This document shows, in pieces, positions 28,354 to 38,405 of a stretch of DNA of 47,922 nucleotides. The translations under genes were made by a program, and so were the position numbers. The DNA is from Puniceicoccaceae bacterium (GTDB lineage: Bacteria; Verrucomicrobiota; Verrucomicrobiia; Opitutales; Coraliomargaritaceae). Location: NCBI GenBank assembly GCA_017854655.1, contig JAFMHF010000007.1, positions 1 through 47,922 on the forward strand, read 5' to 3'. Under the pieces are notes generated by a model, which saw only the letters and a program-made list of their open reading frames with translations, had not been told where the DNA came from and did not search any database. How positions within the stretch are numbered: the stretch's first letter is position 1; every line of letters starts with the position of its first letter.

Positions 28354-31300
28354 TGGAACACCCTTTGACTGATTCAAAAATAAAGCGCGCAAGCCCCTGC
28401 TCCCGCTTCACCCTCTTCTCAATCATCGCCACAGCGATCATCCTCATCGCGGGGTTGTATCCGTATCCAGAAGTATCCGAAGAAATCGTGATTTTCATTG
28501 GCCGCTTCCATCCGCTGGTGGTGCACATGCCGATTGGCTTTATTGCCGCGGTAGTTATTTTACAACTGGTGGCCCTATTCAGTCAGTCCAACCTCCGAAT
28601 TGGCATCGGCACCCTGCTGTGGTTCAGCATGATCACCGCCATTCTCTCGACCATCATTGGAACCTTGCTGGCCATTCCAGGCGGCTATGATGCTGAGTTA
28701 CTACTGAAACATCGCCAGTTGGGACTCGGCACCAGCATCGCCACTATCTGGATGCTATGCGCCCATCGATCCAAACGCCGCGGCAGTGGCCTATTTTACA
28801 GCCTATCCCTACTGTTCGGTATGGGCTTGTTAGGAGCAACCGGCCATTTCGGAGGCTCTTTAACCCACGGCGACGATTATCTCACCGCCTATCTGCCGGA
28901 AGCATTGGGAGGCAAAACCCAAGCCGAACCGATCGATCCTGGCACACCAGAAGATGCCGCCCTATACAGCCGGGTGATACAGCCTATACTCGATGCAAAA
29001 TGTGTTGCCTGTCACAACGAAGGGAAGAGTCAAGGTAACCTCCGAATGGACAGTTTCGACGCTTTATTAATCGGCGGCAAAAAAGGCCCAACTTTTATAG
29101 AAAACAATGCTGCTGAAAGCTTGATGATTGAGCGCGCGCAGTTGCCACTCGAACATAAAGAGCACATGCCTCCCGAAGGTAAAGTGCAACTGAGCGAAGC
29201 GGAACTAGAAGCAATTAGTTGGTGGATTGATCAAGGCGCGCCCGAACGCATGTCACTGGATACAGATTTACCGTCTGATGAATCCATTGCATTGATGGAA
29301 AGCGCACTAGGCTTTGTGATTGCAGAGCCAATGATTCCTATGCTCCCCTGGGAAGCAACTGTCGAAGCCAGTGCGCCGCTGCATCACCTCCCCCAGATGC
29401 GGATTCAGCGAGTGGCTTTGGACTCCCCAGCGCTAGACGTGTTTTTCGAACCGACCACTGACTCGATCGACGCTCTGGTGGCTCAACTGGCCCCGATCAA
29501 AGCCAACATCACCCTGCTGGATCTCGGTAACACCACTTTTAGCGATGCGACCCTTAAAGAGATTGCCACCTTCAGCAATCTCGAGCAATTGCGCCTCAAC
29601 AATACCTCGGTCACGGATGATGGCATTCAGCAGCTCGCAAACCTGCGGCAGCTCGAAAAGCTCAGCCTCTACGGCACACTCATCAGCGACGCCGCGCTCG
29701 ATGCTCTCAAAAAATTACCCAATCTTCGTCAAGTCATCACTTGGAACACTGACGTGAGCTACGAAGCCGCGGAGGACTTCAAGACCGAGATGGTCAACGC
29801 CAACAAACAGCGTAAGTTACAGGATGAAATCGACGCACTGCAATCGCGCCTCAAGTCGATGGAAGTGAATGTCGTGGGCCCAGTGAAAAAAATCATCGAT
29901 CCGTTCGAGCGTTCGGTCGAAATCTTCAACGAGGATGCTAAGAAATATGGAGATCCGCTCGCTGCGCAAGCCACCGTGACTGTCAGTTCCAGCAGCCAAT
30001 TCGATCCCCCCGAAGGCTTGAAGCTCTTAGTGCAAGAACAGGGCAACGAGTTGCCGTTCTCGTTTCACACCCAACAAGAGAAACAGCCTTGGGTTCGTTT
30101 CAGCTATGATCAACAAATCACCCTGAACGCCATCAGCATTAAAAACCGTCGGGACATCCCAGAACGAGCGGCGGGACTGACCTTGCAAAGTTCCAATCAA
30201 GATCTAGCGGATTGCAGTGTGCACATCACCAACACCGACAACACACAGCTCACCGAATACCCGCTGGGGAAAAGCTTACGCGGACGCTATGTAACCATGC
30301 GCCTTGCCGGCGGCTCCTTGAATCCCGGTGGTACAGAACTGTTGCTCGGTAAGGGTTCCGAGAAAGCAGGCAAAACAGCCGTGTCTCTACTGGGCAAACC
30401 GGCACGCGCAACGGCATCGGTTGAATTCAGTGAAGGCTACGTCGTCGACCACCTTTATGACGGTACGGTGACAATCGAGACTGTAGGCACCTCCACCGGA
30501 CTGGGCAAAGATTACGCTGGCCGAGGCCCCGGACCCCACGTGGTGGTCTACGACATGGGAGCAACCGTCACCTTCGACCGCGTCTTCTATGCTCAGCGCA
30601 CTATCAAGGGGCAAGATCATGTGGACAGCATCGAGTTCTGGGTCAGCGACACTGATCCCGGCGCGGCCTCCGCGTTAGCTACAGTTCTCGACGGCAACGA
30701 TTGGCAGGATGTCTGGACATCAACCCAAGTAAAAGCCGACTGGAACATTGACCTCACCCGAGTCGACATGGCAAAGCGGCAGGCCAAGCATTTTCGACTG
30801 ATGATACCTGGAGACAGCGCCACTTTGCACCTGCAACAGGTCCTGTTGTGGGGCAAGATCCTGCCGCCGACCTCCTCCATTGCAGCGTTTGATAAAGACA
30901 AAGCCAAATTCGGCGAACGGATCACCCCCCACGCCGAGGTGACCGTCAGTTCCACCAGTCAGCATGATCCGCTGGATGGACTCAAGGCACTCATCCAGAA
31001 CGAGGACAATGGACTCGTATTTGCCTTTCATACCCAAAACGAAGATCACCCTTGGGTTCGGTTTAATTACGAGCATGCGATCACGCTAACAGGCTTGAAC
31101 CTCGTCAATCGATCCGATGCACCCGAACGAGCTCAAGGGATCAGCCTAGAAAGTTCGAAGGACGGCACAGAGTGGCAGCCACTCTGGACGCCCACGACGA
31201 CTGAACCATTCTGGAATATTGATCTGACCCAGATCCCTGCAGTCAAACGGCATGCAAAATATTTCCGCCTAACTATTGGAAGATCCGCCACGCTGAATTT

Positions 31301-32273
31301 GGGACAGGTTAGAATGTGGGGCAAAAAAACACCTCCTCTTACCACGACTCCCGCCACTAATCCGATCACTGCCAGCACAGGCCAAGGAGAATGGATCTAC
31401 GAAGTCGTGCCGAACTGGGGCCATGTGCCTGGGCATAATCACATCGGCTCCACGCATGGCGGCATCGTGATTGATCAAAGTGGTAAGGTCTATGTGTCGA
31501 CTGATGGGCCGAACGGCTTGATCGTCTATAACTCCGACGGCAGTTTCATCAAAACCTTCGGCGAAAAAAGCCGGCGCTACCATGGCTTGAACATCTACCA
31601 AGAAAACGGCCAAGAATACATTTACGCAGCTGGCATGAACCATGTCACCAAGCTCGACCTCGACGGGAATATTATTCTGAAAATCGAAGGAGCGCAACAG
31701 GATCCCGCCAACAGCTGGGCGAAAGCCACCGCAGTCGCAGTCGCTCCAAATGGCGACATTTTCATTGCCGACGGCTACGGCTCCAGCGTGATTTTCAAAT
31801 ACGACAAGACTGGCACTTTCATCAAGCAGTTTGGACTAAGAGGACGCGAAGAGGGGCAGTTCATCACCAGCCATGGGCTAACCATCGACGCACGCGACCC
31901 GAGCAATCCCCTGCTGATGGTCTGTGACCGGGAAAATCTTCGCCTGCAACATTTCGATCTGGATGGAAACTTTGTCAACGTGGCGATCAACGGATTACGC
32001 CGGCCGTGTGCAGCCGCTATTTGGAAAGACTATGTGCTAGTCGCGGAATTGGCCGGTCGCGCAGTGATCCTGGATAAGAACAACCAGATCATCAGTGTCC
32101 TAGGTGACAATCCAGACACCACTCAACGTGCTAAATTCGGGGTGCCACCGGAGCAATGGCAAGACGGTGTGTTTACCGCCCCCCACGGTTGCAGCTTCGA
32201 CCACGAAGGAAACGTCTACATCCAGGACTGGAATAAATGGGGCCGCATCACGAAGTTGGTGCGTAAACATTAG
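28353..32273 (+). CDS. Mosaic membrane cytochrome c protein with LRR, discoidin-like and NHL-propeller regions
   Basis: 1306 residues. Membrane part with about five helices (20-175) including 'FHPLVVHMPIGFIAAVVIL' (50-68), as in DUF2231-like proteins; cytochrome domain with CVACH (217-221) and 'HKEHMPPEGK' as axial Met; leucine-rich repeats (about 380-465: 'LTLLDLGNTTFSDATLKEIA', 'LEQLRLNNTSVTDDGIQQLA', 'LEKLSLYGTLISDAALDALK'); two or three discoidin-like modules (about 530-1000) with the twice-used pattern 'VTVSS.SQ.DP..GLK.L'; and a C-terminal NHL-type propeller (about 1020-1306, 'HGGIVIDQSGKVYVSTDGPN'). It should stand in the cytoplasmic membrane with a large extracytoplasmic, sugar-binding, redox-active arm. 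Coupled by TAATG to DUF1501. Confidence 0.88.
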   Translation: MEHPLTDSKIKRASPCSRFTLFSIIATAIILIAGLYPYPEVSEEIVIFIGRFHPLVVHMPIGFIAAVVILQLVALFSQSNLRIGIGTLLWFSMITAILSTIIGTLLAIPGGYDAELLLKHRQLGLGTSIATIWMLCAHRSKRRGSGLFYSLSLLFGMGLLGATGHFGGSLTHGDDYLTAYLPEALGGKTQAEPIDPGTPEDAALYSRVIQPILDAKCVACHNEGKSQGNLRMDSFDALLIGGKKGPTFIENNAAESLMIERAQLPLEHKEHMPPEGKVQLSEAELEAISWWIDQGAPERMSLDTDLPSDESIALMESALGFVIAEPMIPMLPWEATVEASAPLHHLPQMRIQRVALDSPALDVFFEPTTDSIDALVAQLAPIKANITLLDLGNTTFSDATLKEIATFSNLEQLRLNNTSVTDDGIQQLANLRQLEKLSLYGTLISDAALDALKKLPNLRQVITWNTDVSYEAAEDFKTEMVNANKQRKLQDEIDALQSRLKSMEVNVVGPVKKIIDPFERSVEIFNEDAKKYGDPLAAQATVTVSSSSQFDPPEGLKLLVQEQGNELPFSFHTQQEKQPWVRFSYDQQITLNAISIKNRRDIPERAAGLTLQSSNQDLADCSVHITNTDNTQLTEYPLGKSLRGRYVTMRLAGGSLNPGGTELLLGKGSEKAGKTAVSLLGKPARATASVEFSEGYVVDHLYDGTVTIETVGTSTGLGKDYAGRGPGPHVVVYDMGATVTFDRVFYAQRTIKGQDHVDSIEFWVSDTDPGAASALATVLDGNDWQDVWTSTQVKADWNIDLTRVDMAKRQAKHFRLMIPGDSATLHLQQVLLWGKILPPTSSIAAFDKDKAKFGERITPHAEVTVSSTSQHDPLDGLKALIQNEDNGLVFAFHTQNEDHPWVRFNYEHAITLTGLNLVNRSDAPERAQGISLESSKDGTEWQPLWTPTTTEPFWNIDLTQIPAVKRHAKYFRLTIGRSATLNLGQVRMWGKKTPPLTTTPATNPITASTGQGEWIYEVVPNWGHVPGHNHIGSTHGGIVIDQSGKVYVSTDGPNGLIVYNSDGSFIKTFGEKSRRYHGLNIYQENGQEYIYAAGMNHVTKLDLDGNIILKIEGAQQDPANSWAKATAVAVAPNGDIFIADGYGSSVIFKYDKTGTFIKQFGLRGREEGQFITSHGLTIDARDPSNPLLMVCDRENLRLQHFDLDGNFVNVAINGLRRPCAAAIWKDYVLVAELAGRAVILDKNNQIISVLGDNPDTTQRAKFGVPPEQWQDGVFTAPHGCSFDHEGNVYIQDWNKWGRITKLVRKH

Positions 32274-32314
32274 CCAGTGCTGCGCAGAATAAAGATCCCT
32301 TCACGCATTAAGGA

Positions 32315-33730
32315 TTATTTGAGCGGCGTATGCGCTTCGTCCATGTAGCGTTCCATCTGGTCGACGATCTCTGGATACTGCTTGGCGAGGTCTTCGGTTT
32401 CACCCAGATCTTTCTTCAGATTGTAAAGTTCGATCGAATGAAAGCCCCCGCCCTGCTTTTTCGTTTTGGCAACCTGCACCGCCTTCCAGTCTCCTTGGCG
32501 AAGCGAGCGTGAACTGTAAGGCTTGGTATTGCCGCGGATGAATTCGTGGTAAATGTATTTGTGCGGTGCCTGCTCCCCCTGCCCCAGCAGTGTCGGAACG
32601 ATGGAAATACCATCGCTTTGCGCGGGGATTGCTTGGCCAATTAATTCAGCCATGGTCGGCACGATGTCCCAAAAAGCACTCAGGTGCGCGCTGGTGCTCC
32701 CAGCCGCAATCGTCCCTGGCCAGCGCACCATAAACGGCGTGCGGATGCCACCTTCGTAGAGATCGCGCTTGATGCCTCTCAGCGGGCCATTGGAGTCCCA
32801 ATACTCTGGATCATGCCCGCCTTCATGGTGCGCACCATTGTCGCTGGCAAACAGGACGATCGTATTCTCATCAACTCCGAGTTCGATTAGCAGATTGAGT
32901 AATTCGCCAACCTGGTTGTCGAGATTCTCCATCATCGCCGCAAAGCCTGCGATCGGGTTTTGCACATTGGGAGTGTTCTCACCAGGACCCGCGCCGTACT
33001 TACCGACTCTGTCATCAAATTGTGGATACACCTTACGCCATTTCTCATGCAGTGCTTCGGGTGCGTGCATCGCGGCATGCGGCACAGCAGTCGGGATGTA
33101 ACAAAAGAACGGCGTTTCGGCTTCGACGCTGTCTTGAACGAATTTGAATGCATCCGCCATGATCAGATCGTGCACAAAAGTGCCCTGCTCCAGCGGCACC
33201 TCAACACCATCGCGCACGAAGGACGTGGGATAATAGGTGTGCGCGATCATTTGACTCTTCCAGCCGGTGTAGTGATCGAAGCCGTGCGTCAATGGATTGG
33301 GTGCGCCGGTGTCGCTGGTAATACCGAGGCCCCACTTGCCGAAGGCGCCGGTCGCGTAGCCAGCGTCCTTAAATAGACGCGGCAAGGTCGTCATTTCCGA
33401 GTCCAGCGCGAAGCCGTTTTCGCTGCCGTTGCCACGGCAGTGCACATGGCCGGGATGTTGCCCCGTCATCAGCACGGCACGTGAGGGCGAACAAACCGTG
33501 TTGCCTGAGTAGTGATCCGTAAAACGCATGCCTTCGTCGGCCAGGCGATCGATGTTCGGCGTCTTAAGCTTTTGCTGCCCATAGCAACCCAGATCGCCCA
33601 TGCCGAGGTCATCGGCTAGGATGTAGATGACATTGGGCGTCTTTGCTGGCTTGGCTGCCGTCGCGGTAACGCTGCTGAAAATACAGGCACCTGTGATGAA
33701 AAGCAGGGCTGAAAGAATGTGACGTTTCAT
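32315..33730 (-). CDS. Sulfatase (arylsulfatase A type), secreted
   Basis: 471 residues with a signal peptide (1-26). Formylglycine sulfatase: metal ligands Asp40-Asp41 in 'NVIYILADDLGMGDLGCYG', active-site motif C80-S-P-S-R that needs Cys-to-formylglycine conversion, 'GKWGLG' and 'FASDNGAHHEGG' with further metal ligands. Members cleave sulfate esters from carbohydrates. No formylglycine-generating enzyme or anSME is in the window, so maturation must come from elsewhere. It is convergent with the mosaic cytochrome gene (41 bases apart) and separated from the upstream Gfo/Idh/MocA gene by a terminator, so it is its own transcription unit. Confidence 0.94.
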   Translation of the reverse strand: MKRHILSALLFITGACIFSSVTATAAKPAKTPNVIYILADDLGMGDLGCYGQQKLKTPNIDRLADEGMRFTDHYSGNTVCSPSRAVLMTGQHPGHVHCRGNGSENGFALDSEMTTLPRLFKDAGYATGAFGKWGLGITSDTGAPNPLTHGFDHYTGWKSQMIAHTYYPTSFVRDGVEVPLEQGTFVHDLIMADAFKFVQDSVEAETPFFCYIPTAVPHAAMHAPEALHEKWRKVYPQFDDRVGKYGAGPGENTPNVQNPIAGFAAMMENLDNQVGELLNLLIELGVDENTIVLFASDNGAHHEGGHDPEYWDSNGPLRGIKRDLYEGGIRTPFMVRWPGTIAAGSTSAHLSAFWDIVPTMAELIGQAIPAQSDGISIVPTLLGQGEQAPHKYIYHEFIRGNTKPYSSRSLRQGDWKAVQVAKTKKQGGGFHSIELYNLKKDLGETEDLAKQYPEIVDQMERYMDEAHTPLK

Positions 33731-33773
33731 AGAATATCTATTAATATGTGACCTTAATGACGCTGAGAAAATT

Positions 33774-33793
33774 GCGGGATAAACCCGCTCGCT
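33774..33793. repeat. REP-like hairpin copy
   Basis: GCGGG-ATAAA-CCCGC followed by TCGCT; differs by one base from the first unit of the array at 7452. It lies 44 bases upstream of the sulfatase start. Confidence 0.6.
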
Positions 33794-33884
33794 TCTAGAA
33801 ATTGTAGTGACTGGCTTTATGCCAGGAACATATCAAACTGCATTGAAAGTTGATATCATACCGCAATGAAATGTGCGCAATGAA

Positions 33885-33924
33885 AATAAAAAAAAGCCGC
33901 ATACCCAACAAAGTGCATACGGCT
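33885..33924 (-). terminator. Rho-independent terminator after the sulfatase-oxidoreductase pair
   Basis: On the minus strand AGCCGTATGC and GTATGCGGCT pair (ten pairs with two G-T) around a ten-base loop, followed by TTTTTTTTATTTT. It begins 19 bases after the stop codon of the Gfo/Idh/MocA gene ending at 33943, a textbook position. Confidence 0.85.
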
Positions 33925-33942
33925 GAAAATCAATGCGCTCGC

Positions 33943-35310
33943 TTAGCCATTCATCGTCCAACCTGCACGATACGGCTTGGTCAGGTATTGGTTGGCCGCG
34001 GCGTTATTGGTCACCACACCCTTGGCACCGTCATATTCCAAGTCGGTTCCCGCACGGAAGCCAGCGAGCCCGAGGCACATGGTCTCGATCATGTCCGCGC
34101 TGTATTCAAAGTTACAAGCCGTCTCGGCCGGATTGTTGCTCTTACAGGCTTTGGTCCACTGCGCTTGGAAGTTCCCTAGCGGCGGCGTGATCTCAGCTTT
34201 GCTGCGTGGCTTGTAATAGGTCAGATCCGTCTCTTTACCGGATGGATACAGCAAGCGGTTTTGGAAGTCAGCAATCACGAAGCCCTTGTCGCCCTTAAAC
34301 AGCGCGCCATGCCCGATTTTGTTAATATCGACCCAACTAGACGGCGACTTCGGCATCGCGCCGCCTTGATACCAAGTGACTCGTGTTTCGCCACGCCAAT
34401 CATTCGCGGCGAATTTATACGAGCATGTCAGGTTCACTGGCGTAACGCCCGGGTTAAATGGCTCCGGTGAACTCGACTTAATTGAAGTCGGCAGCTTGGC
34501 GTCGAGCACATTCCAAGCAATGTCCATGGTATGACTGCCCATATCGCCCATCTGGCCGATACCGAAATCCCAATACATATTCCAGTTCAAGCAATTGGAG
34601 CCGTTATTGCGCGACACATACTCTGGATTAAATGGATGCTCTGGCGAGGGGCCGAGCCAGAGGTCCCAGTTCAATGTCGAAGGCACGGCACTGCCACCGG
34701 GCAGATAGCCCGGGCGTGGGATTTGGCGATTTCCCCATACGTGGACATCCTTCACATTGCCAATCGCACCGTCGTGAATCATCTCACGCAGACGAGCAAA
34801 ATTATCCTCGGCGTGACGCTGCATACCCACCTGGGTCGCGAGCTTGCCCTGCTTGGTCAGATAGGTCTCACGCACAGTCCGCGCTTCGTGGACCGTAATG
34901 GCCAGCGGCTTCTCCATATAAATGTGCAGATCACGATTTAGCGCCCAGTTGGCGATGAACGCATGATGATGATCTGGCGTACAACACAGCACCGCATCAA
35001 TACCGGGATGATCGAGGCATTTACGCCAGTCCTGATAGACCTTGGCTTTCGGAAAATGCTGCATCGCGTCTGGCAGATTGTTTTCGTTCACATCACAGAC
35101 TGCGACGACGTTCTCCCCCTTGAGCGTGCCATAGTGTGCGCGCGCACGACCAGAGGCACCGATCAGCGCGATGTTGAGACGGTTACTGGCAGCGCCTGCG
35201 CCAAATAATGAGCCCGAAGGCATGAGTAAAAGCCCGGCGCCTGCGAGGGCACTTTTCTGCATGAAGTCGCGACGCGTCGCGGTGGTCTGTGACAATGATT
35301 TCTTTTTCAT
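33943..35310 (-). CDS. Gfo/Idh/MocA-family oxidoreductase with Tat signal
   Basis: 455 residues. Tat signal TRRDFMQKS (12-20) with the hydrophobic stretch ending near 'SGSLFGAGA' (40). Rossmann motif reads '[15 protein letters not shown]' (47-61), GASGRA replacing the more common GxGxxG ending; '[16 protein letters not shown]' (109-124) and E-K-P (133-135) follow. The C-terminal domain has '[20 protein letters not shown]'. It should oxidise a sugar outside the cytoplasm with bound cofactor. It follows the sulfatase gene by 24 bases, which suggests that desulfation and oxidation act in sequence on one glycan. Confidence 0.92.
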   Translation of the reverse strand: MKKKSLSQTTATRRDFMQKSALAGAGLLLMPSGSLFGAGAASNRLNIALIGASGRARAHYGTLKGENVVAVCDVNENNLPDAMQHFPKAKVYQDWRKCLDHPGIDAVLCCTPDHHHAFIANWALNRDLHIYMEKPLAITVHEARTVRETYLTKQGKLATQVGMQRHAEDNFARLREMIHDGAIGNVKDVHVWGNRQIPRPGYLPGGSAVPSTLNWDLWLGPSPEHPFNPEYVSRNNGSNCLNWNMYWDFGIGQMGDMGSHTMDIAWNVLDAKLPTSIKSSSPEPFNPGVTPVNLTCSYKFAANDWRGETRVTWYQGGAMPKSPSSWVDINKIGHGALFKGDKGFVIADFQNRLLYPSGKETDLTYYKPRSKAEITPPLGNFQAQWTKACKSNNPAETACNFEYSADMIETMCLGLAGFRAGTDLEYDGAKGVVTNNAAANQYLTKPYRAGWTMNG

Positions 35311-35334
35311 AATAGTTTGAGGTGATGGATTGAG

Positions 35335-36864
35335 TTAAATAGATGGGAGAATCGGGTGCAGTTCGTTGCCGTCGGCATCAACCGGATACAAGGCCTCTTC
35401 TGCTTCTAGTTGAGCGATCATGGCCTGCACCATTACGTAGAGTTTTTCTGGATTCGAATCCGCCAAGTTTTGCGACTCGGCAAAATCGTCCTTCAAATTA
35501 AACAGCTCATAGTGCGAGCTCTGCTTGTTCATCTTCGGATAGTAATGATAGACGAGCTTCCAATCGCCATTGCGATAGCTGGTAAAATACTTACTGCGAT
35601 GGTCGTGCGGGAAGTGCATTAAAAAAACCTCGGGGTGTGCCTCATCGCGTTGACCGCAAAGCAGTTTTCCCAAGCCGTAACCATCGTAGATATGACCAGC
35701 TGGATTGGTCGCACCGGCGACTTCCAGGATCGTCGGATACAGATCCATGATCGTGCCGAGCTGAGCCTGAATCGTGCCTTGCGCAATCGGTAGGCGTTGC
35801 TGCTCGAGATTGGATGCATCTGGCTTTGCCCACGCGGCGATGAACGGCACACGCATGCCGCCTTCGTAGTGCGTGGCCTTCTTACCGAGTAGCGGCGCTG
35901 AGCTAGCGACCTTATGCGTGCCTCCGAGCGGACCGTCACTGCCATTGTCACCAAGAAAGAAAATCAATGTATCCTCAGCAACGCCGAGTATCTCAAGGTG
36001 ATCCATAATGTCGCCAAGTGACTTGTCCATGCCCTCGACCAAAGTCGCAAAGGCCTTCGCCTGCTTTGACTTGTCAGAATCCTGGTAGTTCTGAGCGAAG
36101 CGTGGATCCGAATGGAACGGTGAATGCAAGGCATAGTGCGACATCAACAGAAAGAACGGCTCTTCAGCTTCAACCGATTTGGATATCTCCTTGTTGGCTT
36201 CCAAGGTAAGTGCCTCTGTCAAAAACGTATCGGTATCAAAGTACGCCTCCAGATGCGGCACCTGATGCGTCACCTTCTCCCCATACTTGGGATGATTGCC
36301 ATAATGATCCTGCCCATAGTAACTCTTGGGCTGCCCCCAAGCGGCGCCACCAATGTTCACATCGAAGCCGAGGTTCAAAGGATCCTCCCCTTCCGAACCC
36401 ACTGGTCCGAAGTGTGCTTTGCCTAGAAACAAGGTGCGGTAGCCTGCGCCTTGTAATACACGCGGCAAGGTGACATCGGCTTTTTTCAAGCCGGACCAAT
36501 TCCAAGCCTCAGGCCCAAACTGGCCACGGTTGTTGCGACTAGGCGCAATCCACTGCGTGGTGGCATGACGCGTGGCGTTTTGCCCGTTCATTACTGTCGC
36601 ACGGGTCGGCGAGCAGACACTTTGCGCATAAAAGGTGCTAAAGCGTGTGCCCTGCGCGGCAAGGCGCGCCATGCTCGGCGTGCGATACCATTCGTTCAAC
36701 GGATAGACCATCGGCTCTCCGTCGGCGTCTGTGATAAACGGCACCGACGTATCCATCACTCCCATGTCATCGACCAGGAAGATGATGATGTTGGGCTTGT
36801 CAGTTGCCCACACACTGCAAGCAGCGAGCAGGAAAAGACTCAAGAATTGGAAGGTTCGTGGCAT
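35335..36864 (-). CDS. Sulfatase, secreted
   Basis: 509 residues with signal peptide (1-20, cleavage near VWATD). Sulfatase features: Asp32-Asp33 in 'NIIIFLVDDMGVMDTS', active-site Cys84 in C-S-P-T-R, 'FLGKAHFGPVG' and 'FFLGDNGSDG' metal/active-site regions. Needs formylglycine maturation. A glycan O-sulfatase by family; exact linkage unknown. It differs from the 32315 sulfatase in length and motif (CSPTR against CSPSR), so they should attack different sulfate positions. First gene of a two-gene unit with the Tat-exported oxidoreductase; about 230 bases from the next upstream gene stop. Confidence 0.93.
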   Translation of the reverse strand: MPRTFQFLSLFLLAACSVWATDKPNIIIFLVDDMGVMDTSVPFITDADGEPMVYPLNEWYRTPSMARLAAQGTRFSTFYAQSVCSPTRATVMNGQNATRHATTQWIAPSRNNRGQFGPEAWNWSGLKKADVTLPRVLQGAGYRTLFLGKAHFGPVGSEGEDPLNLGFDVNIGGAAWGQPKSYYGQDHYGNHPKYGEKVTHQVPHLEAYFDTDTFLTEALTLEANKEISKSVEAEEPFFLLMSHYALHSPFHSDPRFAQNYQDSDKSKQAKAFATLVEGMDKSLGDIMDHLEILGVAEDTLIFFLGDNGSDGPLGGTHKVASSAPLLGKKATHYEGGMRVPFIAAWAKPDASNLEQQRLPIAQGTIQAQLGTIMDLYPTILEVAGATNPAGHIYDGYGLGKLLCGQRDEAHPEVFLMHFPHDHRSKYFTSYRNGDWKLVYHYYPKMNKQSSHYELFNLKDDFAESQNLADSNPEKLYVMVQAMIAQLEAEEALYPVDADGNELHPILPSI

Positions 36865-37094
36865 ACTATACAGGTTTAATTAATTGATGGTGAAGCGACA
36901 GAGCACGGTGTTCAATCGCAGATCGAAGCTAGCCTAAGGCTAGGGTATAATTTCAAAATTTGTGACAATAATAGTTGAAGCCGTTGAACTCGTGGCGTCT
37001 GCGCTTGCACAAGCCAATTTGAGTGCTGCCTTGACTACTGGGCCGCTGCAAGCGATGACGCCACGTAACAACTTTCGCAATTACACCTATGAGA

Positions 37095-38390
37095 TTACCC
37101 ACGCTCACGCCATTGTTTTTCTTTGCCTGGCAAAGCGGGTGATTCGTCTGGCATTGCCACATCACCGACTTCGAAGTCGAGCGCTGCGGGTGCGAGGGTT
37201 AAATTATAAAACGGAGACTTGGTATTGGTAGTCAGATCAACCCAACGCACCATCTGTCCGGTATAAGAAGAGATACGGCCACCGATCGCGCACATCGTCG
37301 CATCAGCCACCTCGCGTGAGCGGTTGAGCGGCTCTCCTTTGCCACGAATACTGCTGAGCAAGTCAACATGCTCTTGAATCATACCAGAGCTATGCTGAAC
37401 CACTGCTGGATCGATCGAGACATCCTTACCACTGACCTTGGTGCCAGTCGTGTAACCTGTCGTGCCGCGATAGCTCTCGCCTACTCGGTTATAGCAACCG
37501 TCAATCTGACGGCATTGGCTATGGATGTGAATCCCATCACCGTAATCCATATCGACACTGAAAAAATCGAATTGATTGCCGCCTGCAATCTCGCGACGCG
37601 CGCAACCTCCATAACCTAAAAATGTTTTCGGAGGACGTCCCATGACCCAATTCGTTACATCCATCTGATGCACATGTTGCTCGCAAATATGATCGCCCGA
37701 CATCTCAGTAAAGTTGAGCCAGTTACGTGCAAGAAATTCTGCGTTACTCATGCCTGGCTTGCGTGATACTTTCCAAAGCACGCCCATATCCCAAGAGATC
37801 ACACCTCCGACGATTTGGCCGATCGCGTCGGCCTTCACCTTCGAGACCATATCGAGGTAGTTCTTCTGGTGGCGACGCTGCGTGCCGGCAACGACTGTGA
37901 GGCCCTTCGATTTAGCAAGTTCACCAACCTCGATGACCTTTCGGGCACCCACGGGATCGACTGCGACAGGCTTCTCAATAAAGCAGTGCTTACCTGCTTC
38001 GACACAGGCCTCGAAGTGCACTGGGCGGAAGTTTGGTGGCGTCGCCATGATCACAACTTCGGCATCCGAATTCGCGACAATTTGATACGCAGTAAATCCG
38101 AAATGTCCCTGCTCGACAGACAGCCCAAACTTCTTAACCGCGCCATTGACCTTGTCTTCAAAAGCGTCCGCAACTGCGACGACTTCGACCTCAATGCCGA
38201 GCAACTGAGCGGCTTCCTTGAAATTATTGAGCGCTCCAGTGCCGCGCCCGCCACAGCCGATCAAGCCGACCTTAATTTTGCTGGTATTGATACCGCCCGC
38301 TGTCTGAGCACCCAATATATTAAATGTGGAAACTGCTGCGGTAGAAAGTGCTGCTGCTTTAACGAAATCGCGACGTGTAAAATTGTTCAT
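37095..38390 (-). CDS. Gfo/Idh/MocA-family oxidoreductase with Tat signal
   Basis: 431 residues. Short Tat signal TRRDFVKA (5-12) and a hydrophobic stretch to 'NILGAQTAG' (about 32). 'KVGLIGCGGRGTGALNNF' (40-57), 'VVIMATPPNFRPVHFEACVE' (112-131) and E-K-P (139-141). The C-terminal domain includes 'GDHICEQHVHQMDVTNWVMG' with a His-rich active-site stretch. It follows the shorter ThuA gene by 15 bases and ends that four-gene unit. Exported sugar or glycoside dehydrogenase by family; substrate unknown. Confidence 0.92.
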   Translation of the reverse strand: MNNFTRRDFVKAAALSTAAVSTFNILGAQTAGGINTSKIKVGLIGCGGRGTGALNNFKEAAQLLGIEVEVVAVADAFEDKVNGAVKKFGLSVEQGHFGFTAYQIVANSDAEVVIMATPPNFRPVHFEACVEAGKHCFIEKPVAVDPVGARKVIEVGELAKSKGLTVVAGTQRRHQKNYLDMVSKVKADAIGQIVGGVISWDMGVLWKVSRKPGMSNAEFLARNWLNFTEMSGDHICEQHVHQMDVTNWVMGRPPKTFLGYGGCARREIAGGNQFDFFSVDMDYGDGIHIHSQCRQIDGCYNRVGESYRGTTGYTTGTKVSGKDVSIDPAVVQHSSGMIQEHVDLLSSIRGKGEPLNRSREVADATMCAIGGRISSYTGQMVRWVDLTTNTKSPFYNLTLAPAALDFEVGDVAMPDESPALPGKEKQWRERG

Positions 38391-38405
38391 ATTGACGGGA
38401 TAATG

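Noticed and set aside
36929-36943. Hairpin CTAGCC-TAA-GGCTAG as a terminator
   Set aside because: Six-pair stem without a T-run; too weak to call. The 230-base gap 36865-37094 otherwise shows no gene.
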